Shown: in pieces, positions 1 through 10,689 of the stretch | Position numbering within the stretch: position 1 is the stretch's first letter | Layout of the letters: every line of letters starts with the position of its first letter | Source of the DNA: Gnetum montanum | Taxonomy: Eukaryota > Streptophyta > Gnetopsida > Gnetales > Gnetaceae | Assembly (NCBI GenBank): GCA_015680685.1 | Contig: MNCI01018018.1 | Span: 138,168-202,167, forward strand | Direction: 5' to 3' | Length of the DNA stretch: 64,000 nt | Notes under the pieces: generated by a model | What the model saw: the letters and a program-made list of their open reading frames with translations, nothing else | The model's database searches: none | Told to the model about the DNA's origin: nothing | Translations under genes and position numbers: made by a program

Positions 1-1440
1 ATGAGCTTGAAGTAAGGTTAGATAAGATGTCAGAGTGGATAAATGAGAAAGTTAAAACTTGTGTAGAAACCATAGAGGAGTGAATAGCACAAAACAAATC
101 AAGTGATCACAACAAGAGGATAAAGAACCAAGAGACAGGTAAGAACTTGATCAACAAAAAGGGAAAATAGCTTTAGAAGAGGAGGATATAAACTCAACCA
201 CCAAAGAAGATGATGGATGTGACATTTTCCTATATGACCATCCAAAGAGCTATTGCCTAGTCATGTTTCATCTACATTGGTATTGGGACTTTGCATTAAA
301 TCCCAAGTTCGTACAAAAGTAAATGCCTAGAAAATTACCTTTCTCATAAGGTAATCATAGAAAATCCTACAACCAACTATACCATCCTAGTAGGACTTCT
401 TACCAGCCTCAACACTATCATCCAACACAGTGGAGAAACCCACAGTCGTGGGGGAGGCCGTCATCAAACCAACACTACCCTTACTACCAGCTAAATTTGT
501 ATGGATATTATGTTCAACACCCTATTTTTCCAACTGGTTCTGCTTCCTTTACTTTAAATCACTACTACCACTCTCTTGAATATCATCAACCCATGACATC
601 TTCTAAAGATCACTACCTTACACCTCTCATCCTTCATCATATTCTCAATATTTTCATTCTTCCCTCCACCATATGTCACCACCAACAACATAGGAACATT
701 CAACACCATGACATTAATGAGAGCATGCCACTTGCATTATGAAAATACACAGAAATGATAGTGCCAGTAGATCTCCACCACAATCTTAGAAACATCCTTT
801 CTTTAGGATGGTTACCACACATAAGCACAACGCTCATGGACCTATTAACTTGTCTAAATTAGCACAATACCAATCAAGTGAAACACCCTTCCTTTCACAA
901 TGAATGTCCTCCAATCATACACAAAGGCCAACATCCATTGTTGCTCCAACACCTAATAGAAATGATGAACCTATCGTTGTGGAAAGACAGAAGAATCCAT
1001 GCATTACTACTAATAGTAAAGGGTGTAGTTGTGGGTCAAAAATTCAAAATATTAACATAACCCACAACAAAGTTTAGGAACAAGTGTGTGAGTAGAAACC
1101 AATCTATGTAGTAGCCACTAAACTAGAAGACATCTAGTGGCTTGAAAATGAGAATATAAAATTGTTTCAAAGATACATGGAGGCAAGTGATCCACTTATT
1201 AGTTCTAGAATTCACCAAATAGACTAAATAGAGAACTTAGACACATATATCTTACACTCTAATTATACACTAGAAAAGGATATTAAACATGGAGACCCAA
1301 GAATTATAATAGAAAATCAAGAAGAAGAAGCAAACAAATTTGGATCCCCCAAAATGGAAATACCTTTAAGTCCAGATGAAGATACATCTCCGAATGATCC
1401 AAACAAGACTATCACCAATGTTAAATGTGCTACCACATGA
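1..1440 (+). pseudogene. Degenerate gag 3' half, Athila/Tat-like Ty3/gypsy
   Basis: Translated plus-strand fragments match the nucleocapsid-side part of the gag frames seen better preserved at 29.7-30.2 kb, 37.5-37.8 kb and 15.4-15.9 kb. Around 205-260 a Cys-x-x-(F/Y)-x-DHPK-x-x-Cys motif is readable (here C-DIFL-YDHPKSYC), followed by a Tyr/Pro/Gln-rich tract (about 330-720) as in the other copies. Gag would package element RNA in cytoplasmic particles. The frame is broken by many stops and frameshifts, and the 5' end lies outside the window. No protease, RT or integrase follows: the sequence passes from an acidic stretch (1290-1440) directly into the element's 3' region. It is a dead fragment; the assignment rests on homology among copies within this window. 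Confidence 0.7.
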
Positions 1441-3668
1441 TTAATTAAATTAGTAACAGTGATAGATGGGAAATCAGGGATGCTCCATCCTATTTCAAGA
1501 ACTAATAAGTATTTTTCACCTCTTTTTCTTTTACAATTTTTTATTGTTTTTCTATTTCTTTCAAAATTTTCTAATTTTTCATATGTTTTCCATTTCTTAA
1601 TATTTTTATTTTTTTTCTTTATAATCTTCTCTTTTCTTAAGTCATTTTCTTTATGTTTATGAATGTCTTTTATGTTTTCATTAATAATACTACCAATTCA
1701 TGATGTAGAAGTTAATGTTATGTGTTGGGATTTTGTGCTATGCTATCAAGATGATTGGGTAAGTAATTTTGTAAAGCAGTGAGACCACCTCATCCATCCC
1801 TCCAGTTCTTTGAATAAAAGGTCTTTTTCATGGAAAAAATTTGGTTCTTCTTTCATGAAACTAAAATTAATCAATGATCATTGTACCTTGAAGAAAGAGG
1901 AAATGACCAAGTGGGAATGGCAAAGGGTGTGACCTCAAGGGAACTTGTTGGGTTTTCTTTTTATCTTCCTTTGTGTGGTTTATGACTCCTCTTGAAACAT
2001 ATCATTACTCCTCGATTGACTAATAAAAAGAAAGCTCTATCTTTGCATGGTGTGGTTCCCATTTCAAAAAAAAAAAAACATAAAAAAGACAAAAAACAAC
2101 AAACAAAAAATAAAAAAGAAATGATGAAAAAAAATAATGAAAATTCAAAGCACATCCCTTGGATGCATTAATGGGCTACAAGTATTGGTTATGGGGCTAG
2201 AAAGACATGTTACCCATGCCTCAAGGTGCCCCTCTAACTAAGGCCCTTCCTTCCTTCTTCTCTTTTTGGAGTGATGATTATTCTTTAAGGTGGTTGTGGA
2301 CTCATGTTAGTAGGTAAGAGGGAACACATCAATGCAAGGTTACTGTTTATGGTATGGACTTGGTTTGAACTTGGATGGATAGGTATGTTGATTATTTAAT
2401 CATATTTTTCACAAGAACATATTGTTGACATGGTTAAGTACCTTACATCTTGATTTGTACAATCGCTTGTCATCCCATTATTCACCTCACTGTTGCATGT
2501 AGTTATGAGCCTTTTGGTTTTTTGGAGTATAGTGCAACATCCCAACCATGGTAGTTGTGTGTTGTTTGGAACAAAGGCATGGTCTACATTTAACTTCTCG
2601 AGTGTCCACGAACATCTACAAAAGTGGTTATGCAAGGGCATTATGGCAGGAGCCTGCTTTGGGAAGGACCCACTTGCATAACTTTTGTTAATCATGGGTT
2701 TGAACTAACCTTCATATCTTTTAGAACATTAATGATAGTTTCTCTAAATTTATGCATAAATTTGGAACTACTTTTCATCACTTTCAATTACTTTTTAAAA
2801 AAATTTTCTACTTTTTTGTTAAAATATTCTTCAAGTTCAATATTTTAGGGTCATCTATTGAATCAGACCTTTGGTTTCAATTGTTCAAAAACTTGTGTGC
2901 TTTTAGAGTTATGCTTATTAGTCATGGGGGCTAGGGATGTCCGCTTTGAAATTTTGAAATTTTTCTAACATCTTATTTTCAAACATCATGGTAACTAATA
3001 GTAATTGATCAAAATAATGTGAACAACTTGATGATTTTAGTTACTTCATAGCCTTGGGAATAGTATGCTGTCATTACCTTGTGCTTAAACAAAAACTAAG
3101 GGATGTGAAAAGGGTTAATTATTAAGGAAAATTTACCAAAAATAATGTTGATTCTTTGGTGACTACAGGTGATGCTAAAAGAAATGCCTAAGGAAGAAGG
3201 TCTTTTTCCAGGCACAAAAATGAAGCTAAGAGGGGAACAACGGAGGATACACCTATGAAGAAATATAGCATATACAAGATAGATGCTCAAGCACTGTAGG
3301 TTTACTAGATCCATGGGATGATGAGAAGAAATTTTAGTCCATCCTTCAAAAATGTTCCACATAACTAGAGAAGCATCGACATAACAATCTGGGTTGGAAG
3401 TTTGCCACTACTAGCGGCAACAAGAAGAATCATCTTCAGCAGATTCTTGAAGATCTCTGCAAATTTTGTAATCTTCAAAGTCTATCTAGTATGTTTGTTA
3501 CTTTGTAATTTTGTATGCATCTATTCAAATAAAATTTTGTAATGTGACACTCATAGTCAGTCAGTGGTTAGCATTAGTCAATAATCCCGTCATTCCCAAT
3601 TTTTTGTAAAGAAATCTTAGTCCTATTCTATGAACTCAAGGATGACTTTTTATTCAATCATGGGGATA
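1441..3668 (+). other. 3' noncoding region of the plus-strand gypsy element
   Basis: This stretch carries the landmarks of the long 3' region that follows integrase in the related copies: a T-rich tract (1510-1660), an exon-like 'gtgagaccacctcatc' block near 1780 that recurs at 19.19 kb, and the conserved block AGCCTGCTTTGGGAAGGACC at 2651-2670. That block also occurs at 20138-20160 (plus), 24556-24582 (minus) and 35638-35665 (minus). From about 2700 to 3668 I see no convincing protein; a basic, broken frame at 3160-3420 could be a remnant of the coiled-coil ORF, but this is weak. The last bases before the LTR (ATGGGGATA) could be the decayed polypurine tract. Confidence 0.55.
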
Positions 3669-4667
3669 TGATGAATCATCAATTGGCTAGGATATCTAAC
3701 AAAAAGTCAATTTTTGGTTAGCTCCGATATCTTAGCTTTGTTATCTTGGCTTTGATATCTTAGACTTGATATCTTGGCTTAGATATCTTAGCCCCGATAT
3801 CTTAGCTCCAATATCTTAGCCCCAATATATTGGCTGTGTTGACTAGGCCTCATCGACACATGCAATGATGCATTGACAAGGCCCTGTCAATGTAGTGACT
3901 ATTTTTACCTATAAATACGCATCCTTCCATCATGTATTGGCATTCTAGGGGTCAATAGAGTAGCTGAAATCTTGCAGTTTTATTTCGTAATCTTAGAGAA
4001 TAGTTAGTGAGTGCCTCGAGTGTGAATCTAAGTCAGTTATACGATGTCTTATTTGAGTGGAAATGTACCTAGACACATTCCATGAATGATAATAAGATTG
4101 AGATTGATTCTTATTCATTACAACACTTTGACTTAGATTAAATTTACTTTCCATGCAATTAAAATTTCATGTACTTAGTTAATATTTCTGTTTCCATGCA
4201 TGTTAATGAATTGGAAGAATGAACATGACCATTTTTGAGTGTAAACATGTATTTGTTTGGTAATCTCAAGAACATTACTGCTTGGTTCGCTTAGTAGCCT
4301 AGCGCTTGGTAATTCTAGTAGTGGATACATGGGTTTAGGATGTGTACGACAAGTTGGAAACGGACAATCATCATCCATATGCTAGTTTAGACTTTACTTT
4401 CCATTGTTAATTAGTTTAAATAAATGATTTCTTTATTATCATTAGGAGTAGCATAAGGCTGAAACAACATCAAGAATCATATGCCTCACTTTGGACTAAA
4501 ACATATGTGAAAAAGCTACCGCTAGTCCAAGTGGAAAGACAACAAACTGTGATCAAGGTATAATGATCTAGATGCCACAACTAGTCCCATCCATGAAATT
4601 TGACTAGATCATGTGTGAATGCTTGTGATTTGTATTGTTGGGTGTAGGGGTGCCTCACCACTCATTA
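3669..4667 (+). repeat. LTR-A copy (probable 3' LTR)
   Basis: It begins TGATGAA and ends CTCATTA, slightly decayed forms of the TGATGAG/CTCATCA ends shared by all LTR-A copies. Much of its right half is the reverse complement of the LTRs at 59.25 and 63.7 kb (actagttgtggcatctagatc block, gtaccccta block). A TATA box CTATAAATAC lies at 3909-3918, downstream of a GATATC-rich tandem array, fixing U3 on the left and plus orientation. It follows a plus-strand gag/3'-region fragment, so it is best read as that element's 3' LTR. No matching target duplication is seen (GGATA left, GTAAT right). Confidence 0.85.
3725..3836 (+). repeat. 14-bp tandem array GATATCTTAGCYCC in LTR U3
   Basis: About eight degenerate units of a 13-15 bp motif, consensus GATATCTTAGCYCC, run head to tail directly upstream of the LTR TATA box at 3909. 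Each unit centres on the palindrome GATATC, decaying to AATATC in the last units. The position in U3 upstream of TATA is where enhancer repeats sit in plant LTRs, so a transcriptional role is inferred, not shown. Confidence 0.85.
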
Positions 4668-4819
4668 GTAATCAATCAACTTTTTAGGAATGGAATTTAT
4701 CTTAAAGCTTGATGTTGTTTCAGGTATGATTTGACTTTCAAATTCCTACTTATTCCTCAAGAACCTAAGCAATTGATTATTATCTTCAAATAGTTGTAAA
4801 TTCTTTATGTTATCTAGTA

Positions 4820-5264
4820 TTGATTAATGATGTTCATTCTCAGTCGCTACCCCTTCATACCTTTCTATCTTTTTCACATCTAATGTTAAGGTTGCCTTTG
4901 CTAAATCATCCTCTATATAATTATCTTCTCTACCTATATGTTCTATTTTATGGTGATAAAGTTGATCTACCATTTTGCAAAAAAACTATTTATAGGATCG
5001 TAAGAATGAGCTTTTTACTACATAATTTCCTTTAATCTATTTACAAACTAGTCTTGAATCTCCTTATATGGTGATTACCTTGATTGCTTTCTCCAATGCT
5101 ATTTTAATTGTAATACTCAAATGAAAAGATAGATGAACTGCCTTGAATATTTTTGGGGAGTTATCTTTTACTAGAACTACTCCAACTCTTGCACCTTTGG
5201 AGTTACAAGAACCATCAAAGTATAGTTTCCACTTACTCTCATTTTGAGATTCCTCTTTCTCCAA
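4820..5264 (-). pseudogene. Retrotransposon RNase H remnant (Ty3/gypsy)
   Basis: The minus-strand frame begins WKLYFDGSCNSKGARVGVVL, the first beta-hairpin of a plant gypsy RNase H (catalytic Asp in FDGS, followed by the G-A-G-V-V/I-L pattern). It continues through frames with stops to a KIEHIGREDNYIEDDLAKA segment near 4900, which corresponds to the conserved I-x-H-x-x-R-x-x-N-x-x-A-D-x-L-A end of the domain. This enzyme would remove the RNA strand during reverse transcription. In gypsy order RT should lie between protease (5.4-5.7 kb) and this domain; only about 140 bp separate them, so RT is deleted. It belongs with the protease and gag fragments to its right. Confidence 0.75.
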
Positions 5265-5399
5265 GTTATAAACTTCTTAAAGTGTGCAAATTTTGGATTC
5301 AAAAGCTTTAGTTTCAACAACTTTATTCTTTCCATTCAAGGTAATGTTTTCATTCATCAAAGGTTCACTATATATGTATATTAAATTCAGCTTCCCTTT

Positions 5400-5780
5400 T
5401 CAAGGTACCCACATATGTGAATAATTTGTCGATATGTAACCTAAGAAATTTTTACTCAACCTTCTACTCAACAAAAGACTATGTGAATTTAGTATATCTG
5501 CTACTTGAATAGTTACTCTACTTTTTATATGGGGTTCGGAAGTGATTTCTAATAGAATAGTGGGAAGATAACCCACAATCTTTACTTTACTTTTGTCCAC
5601 TTGAATGATCTTTTTATTGGATTTTTCAAGACTCAAACCAAGTTTTTTGAATATAGACAATGACATGATAGTAGATGTAGCTCCAAAATCAACTAAACAA
5701 TTGTGAAGATATTTGTTCATTAACTTCATTGTCAAAAAAGAAAAGGAGGAGCTTCTTTATCAGGGTTACAATCATAACTA
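5400..5780 (-). pseudogene. Retropepsin-like aspartic protease remnant (Ty3/gypsy)
   Basis: The frame reads NKYLHNCLVDFGATSTIMSL, the flap-preceding strand of a retropepsin in which the catalytic D-S/T-G triad has become D-F-G. The following SIFKKLGL helix and hydrophobic strands fit the plant gypsy protease fold, which would process the Gag-Pol polyprotein. Loss of the Ser/Thr of the triad and surrounding stops make it inactive. It sits between gag (right) and RNase H (left) in the expected minus-strand order. Confidence 0.7.
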
Positions 5781-5849
5781 GTTTTTGTTATTTTATCAAT
5801 GTTAGACATATAACTTAACTTTGAATCTCCAAGTCTCCTTTTATCTTTA

Positions 5850-7190
5850 ATAAGCTCCAAAGATTTTCTTTGCTAATCTCCTCTCTATAATAATTGATAA
5901 ATACTAATATTGGCCTTGACATGTTTTAGATCTTCAACTAGATCATATTCTCCATCTCCATAAAAACCTAGTTTGTTCATTCATTTATTAAAAGACTGGT
6001 TTTGAGTACTTTTCTCTACTTGATCTTCTTTACATTTATTCTTTTCTCTTCTACTTGGTTCAAAAACCTTTCTCTTAGTGGATGGATTAGAGATGATGTG
6101 TGGAGGCCTGGAAGTAGTTAATCTTTCATTTGATCATAGATTTTACCCATTTTCTTCATTATTATTACACTCTTCATCTGATGATATATCCTCTTTAGAA
6201 CTTGACAAAGAAGAGGTATCACTAGATATATGGTTAGAAGATTTGGTTGCGTAATGAACACTAGATAGCTCATTATCTAATTCAATATTAAGGAAGTTAG
6301 ACATAGCAAGATCATTTTCATCATCATCTTCTAGTAACTTAGTATTTTTATGTTTATATTTTTTATTTTTCTTTTCTTCCTTGATCTTAAATTTTGCCAA
6401 AGCTTTTTCTAGTTTTACTATTTTGTTAAACAAATTTCTTATTAATTGTCCCTTCTCAGATTCTTTGCTTTTAGACTCTTGCTCTGTCTTAATACGAGAT
6501 GGCCTTGGTAATGCTTTAAGTTAAACAAAATCTTGCACAAGAATCATCATTTTCTCTTCTCTTTTTTGAGTTGTGATAATTTCTTCATGGTTTAAGTTAA
6601 GTTGTTTTTCTAACCATATAGCTTCACTAAAGTAGTCATTCAATGTTAACAAGTTTGGAGTTCTTTACCAAATTGAAATATTAGGATTCACATCCTTAAG
6701 ATAAGTATCTCTAAGCATTTCATTTGATGATCTATATTGTCTTTGAAAGAGCCCACAAATTCTTTAAAACTTAATATTGAAATCTCTAATTGACTCTTTA
6801 ACTCCTTGTTTAGATTTTACTAGCCCATAGTATAGTTGATTCTGATCTAATTAATTGTCAAATTGAGCCAAGAAAAGACTTTTCATATCATCCCAACTTG
6901 TGATAATGTTACTTAGCAAGTTTGAATACCAGATTTGAGCCATATCCTTTAAAGTTTCCACAAATAACCTACAAGCTTTGTCTTGGTGTTGAATACTTGC
7001 ACGAGCTAAAGCTAACTCAAATAAGTGGATGTATTCTTTAGCTAAGCAAGCTTTTCTAGGAATAAAAGGCTTAGGTAGATATTTATAAACCACCTTAGAA
7101 ATATTGTTGTAATTTTGAAATCCTAATGGTTTAATTCTTTGTTAAGGATTTGCCATCCTATTAAGATTCCTTTTGATCATTGAACTCATA
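5850..7190 (-). pseudogene. Gag remnant of minus-strand gypsy element (LTR-C family)
   Basis: The best segment (6851-7093) reads KAYIHLFELALARASIQHQD-like sequence followed by WYSNLL and WDDMKSLFLAQFD, matching the retrotransposon-gag capsid pattern (A-x-x-W-x-x-L-x-x-x-x-I-x-x-W-x-x-L-x-x-x-F). Further down, an acidic, Lys- and Ser-rich linker (6143-6433: ELDNELSSVHYATKSS... SSLSSSKEDI) leads toward the protease. The frame has several stops and frameshifts. Its leader is interrupted by the solo LTR at 7239-8115 and resumes beyond it at 8116. Confidence 0.7.
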
Positions 7191-7238
7191 TATCTCTTTG
7201 TCCTTCTCTTATAGACTAATAAACCAGATAGAAGGGGT

Positions 7239-8115
7239 TGATGAGTCATGTTTTGCAAGGCCCCAATATTGGGTATCTGATATCAGAGTTGCGATGTCGA
7301 GTATCCAATATTAGAGCACAACCTCCAATGTTAGGGATCCAATATTGTCCCTTCCATGCTAGCTTATAAATACAACACTTGGGTGCATGATTGGGATATA
7401 GATAGATTCATAGATTTTGATAGATTTCATATTTTGTTAGTTTTCAATGGTTGCCTATAGTGTGATGTTAAGTGATTGAACGACATCCTTATTCAAGTGT
7501 GACGTACTTGGACACATTACATATTTGGCAATAAAGATCGAGATTACTCTCATTATTGTAACATCTACTGAGATTTATTATTGTTTTTAATTACTTAAAT
7601 GCTTATTGTTTTCCTTAGTTAATGTTTTGTTATTTATTGTTTTTTATTATTTTCTATCATTAAGCAAAATGAGCACAACTAATCGCGAGTGCTTAATTGT
7701 AACTACTTAGTAACCCACTACTGTTATTGTTTGGTACGCCCAATAACAGTACACTTGGTAATCCCAAAGGTAGTTGCATGAAGTCTAAGGCATGTACAAA
7801 AGGTTAGGAATGGATACTCATCTCACATAGGCTAGTTAGACTTTAATTTCCATTGTTAATTAGCTTAAATAATTGATTTCTTCATTAACATTAGGAGTAA
7901 CATAAGGTCAAACAACATCAATTACCATATGCCTCACTTTGGACTAAACCATATGTGATGAAGCTACCACTAGTCCAAGTGGCAAGACAATGAACTATGA
8001 TCAAGACATAACGATCTAGATGCACAACTAGTCCCATCCACAGAATTTGACTGGATCATGCATGAACACTTGTGATTCAGATGGTTAGACATAAAGGGGA
8101 TCTCACTACTCATCA
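7239..8115 (+). repeat. Solo LTR-A
   Basis: The 877-bp unit starts TGATGAG and ends CTCATCA, a perfect 7-bp terminal inverted repeat. It is flanked by GGGGT (7234-7238) and GGGAT (8116-8120), a 4/5 target duplication, with no internal retroelement sequence between, so it is a solo LTR left by LTR-LTR recombination. U3 has a GATATC/CCAATATT block at 7262-7360, then a TATA box TATAAATAC at 7365-7375. The interrupted sequence on both sides is the minus-strand gag leader. Closest relative in the window is the LTR at 59252-60223 (reverse orientation). Confidence 0.9.
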
Positions 8116-8300
8116 GGGATGATCTTCTTATCCTTTTGGTCATTACACCAATACTTGTTCCAAACTCAAGAACCTTCTTCTATTCTTCTTCTAATGCATA
8201 ATAAGTTTGACAATTAGAAAATTCTTTGAAACCTTTCAAATCTTCCAATTATCAATATGTTCAATCATTAATTAAAAATAGTATCTAATTCTGTCAAGCT

Positions 8301-8490
8301 CTCCTAGCAACGAAAAGAACTGTTGGTGTGCTAGGATTATCGATCTCTTCAAATGTAATGAACTGAGGTAACAATGTTCTTGCCCTCCTTCTAGCATCAA
8401 AAGAACTATTGGCATGCTAGGACTATGAGGCTTATGAACTTAGATGAAAAATTGCCCTCCTTCCAACACTAAAGGAACCATTGGTGACCA
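8301..8490 (-). repeat. Three iterated primer-site-like hairpin repeats
   Basis: Three related units at 8301-8335, 8388-8423 and 8459-8490 read CTCCTAGCAACGAAAAGAAC, CTTCTAGCATCAAAAGAACT and CTTCCAACACTAAAGGAACC. The first two end in TGCTAGGA and can fold with the TCCTAGCA/CTAGCA start. On the minus strand the motif resembles a decayed tRNA-Asp primer binding site (core CGTTGC..GG.GA), and it lies where the primer site of the minus-strand element should be. Which copy, if any, was the true primer site is not decidable. Confidence 0.45.
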
Positions 8491-10040
8491 TTTGGGATCG
8501 TCAACATTGGGGTCTTCGAGTCTTGCGACTTTGGGGGTCACGGGATGCAAAGGCGTTTTTCAAACAGAGTTTAGGTGCTTGCTGGTCTCTAGCAACACCA
8601 AGGCCTAGATACCTCCAAATAGACTCAGTGGTTATGAAACGAACTAAACATGAATATGTGTTTGCTATTGTGAATGTTGAAATGATTGGGTTGTATATGA
8701 AACTATAATTGCCTATCATAAAAGAAATTCAGGTCACTTTGTCAAATACTGTAAGTTGTTGAAAGTTCCTATTATGTCAAATCACTTAGTCTATATTATC
8801 CCTATAGCATGTTACTTGTAATAAATAAAATTTCACAAAAAATTTGAGCACAATTTAGCCAATCTACTTCTAATTTCTCCTAGAGAGAAAATTCCATAAG
8901 AAAACTAGAAATAGGGTGAGATTCAATGGGTTTTAGAAAGAAAAAAGAAAAGAAAGCATATTTGTATGATATCTCAAACATTTAAGCAAGATAAATTGAC
9001 ATGAGTAAACACTTCATAATAAAGCTATTCCAATTAAATCTATTACAAATCGTCCAAACCCTTTGAGCTCAACAAGCAATTTCATAAAAGACACCTTAAT
9101 TTAACTACCAAAACACTTTGCAAACAACAAAGTACAAGCTTCTATTTGGCTAGTTAAAATTGGTTAAGAATTGCAAACCATAGGGCTTCCATAAAAGATT
9201 GACAATTTCAAGATTGCAATATTANTGCAAATCATAGGGCTTCCATAAAAGATTGACAATTTCAAGATTGCAATATTAAGGCAATAAACTTTAAAAATAA
9301 AGAAGCTATTTTAGTCATCTCACAATATTAAAGACTTTCTAGATTTCCTAAACTCAAATAGGCAATTTCTATAAGACATTACTATTAAATTTCTCAAGAT
9401 GTTTTTCTACAACATAAGCTCTTATATGGCAAATCTTAATAGAAGTATAATATTGTGCAAAAACAAAGCTATAAAGGTAACCTAGAAGAATCTTGATATT
9501 AAATGCCAAGCACGATACTATCTAAACCATTAGCTAAGTAACTAAAATAAAATGGAAAGAAATAAACTCACAAGATTAAAACAAAGTAGCTGAATTAATG
9601 TCTTTAGCAAGCCATGCTCTACAACAATTCTTTAATATTCTTCAAAGTTTCTTTTCCTCCAAATTTCCAAATTCATTCTACTTTAAGCCTTTTTATAGTG
9701 GCTTTTAGTAGTTACAACCATCATAAAATATCAAGGTTAAAATATCAAGGTCCACCACAAATAGCTAGGGAATTAATTTATAACATCCATAGGAAGTTAT
9801 CAAAAAATTTTGCCATAGTTTAATAAGTGTTATGTCAAATGTAAATATCTCGAACATTTAATTGTGCTTTTATATAACCTTCATGGAAAAAAGAGATCTA
9901 TACATCTCCTTTTTCCAAATTGTAACCTTCCTATGTGCACATGTTTTACCTTTCACTTTAAATAAAAAAAAACTTATATTATAACTTCACATTCATCATA
10001 ATAATATCCATAGTTTTATTATGTTCCACTTTAAATTTTA
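8491..10040 (-). repeat. LTR-C copy, probable 5' LTR of the minus-strand gypsy element
   Basis: Two blocks match the 55.95-56.85 kb region in the same orientation and order: GGTCTCTAGCAACACCAAG at 8584 against GGTCTCTAGTACCACCAAG at 56030, and CTACTTTAAGCCTTTTTATAG at 9675-9700 against the TATA-containing block at 56727-56750. The minus-strand TATA box would be CTATAAAAAGG. With gag, protease and RNase H to its left on the same strand it is best read as their 5' LTR. Ends are approximate because the copies are old. The stretch also contains one assembly-join duplication (9172-9278). Confidence 0.5.
9172..9278. other. Assembly-join duplication around a single N
   Basis: A 53-bp sequence (9172-9224) is repeated almost exactly at 9226-9278 with one N (9225) between. 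The same pattern occurs at other single Ns, so this is most likely two contig ends with unrecognised overlap joined by a placeholder, not a biological tandem duplication. Confidence 0.85.
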
Positions 10041-10685
10041 ACGCCAAGGATGAAATGCGATCTTCTTTGGTCCGCGGTATGGGCACGAGGGTTTGTAGCT
10101 TGCTGCTTCCACTTGAGATGCCGATGATGTAGCAACTCCTAGTGTCCATGCTGTTGCCGCCTCCAACGTCTTCTGGTTCGTGCCTGTGTAGATGTCCACC
10201 ATTTGTCCTCCTTGCCCAGAGCTCGCCGCTTGTAAAATACCTACCGTTAATGCCGCAACTGTTGGAATTTAAGGTTATGAAGATGATGGTGGGATTCGGC
10301 TTCAGTGGCTGAGATCCAGATGGTGCATTTCAGGAGCAAAGGTAGGTTCTTGCTGCCAAATGCCTCCATGCCTGCACCATTTCGACATGTAGAAGGACAC
10401 CACTGCAACGCCTTGACAGCCCATCATCACTACACGAAACCTCCACGGAAATCCCGCCATCCAACAGTGCCCGGAATCCTTTGTTGATCCCCCATGGTTT
10501 TTTTTTGGTATTACTGGAGTGAGAAACCCTTTTGCACCTTTCCCTTTTCTCTTTCTGTGATGGAATGTGATCGGCTTGTTCAACTTATATCAGGGCATTC
10601 TCGTAAAGATAGCTGCCCCTAGTCCACGCCAACACAGTGATACAGGGATTCCTTGGAGATCGATTTGCAGAACCAGTAGAGCAAA
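10041..10685. other. Low-copy, GC-richer stretch without an assignable gene
   Basis: Base composition rises clearly above the surrounding repeats and CpG dinucleotides are frequent, as in genic DNA. A minus-strand frame open for about 73 codons spans 10041-10260 (contains ASSGQGGQMVDIYTGTNQ), and short frames overlap on both strands at 10302-10583. I recognise no family. It may be a piece of a decayed host gene, possibly linked to the PPR-like remnant immediately to the right. Confidence 0.3.
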
Positions 10686-10689
10686 GAAA

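Noticed and set aside
497-742. 81-codon open frame rich in His/Tyr
   Set aside because: It is part of the decayed Tyr/Pro-rich gag tail, not a separate gene.
1961-2155. Hydrophobic minus-strand frame resembling membrane segments
   Set aside because: It is the complement of an A-rich tract in the element's noncoding 3' region; the hydrophobicity is a by-product of poly(T).
3721-3840. CRISPR-like array
   Set aside because: Units are contiguous with no unique spacers, and the context is a plant LTR.
10302-10583. 93-codon minus-strand frame in the GC-richer island
   Set aside because: Overlaps another open frame on the plus strand, has no recognised motif, and open frames are expected by chance at this base composition.
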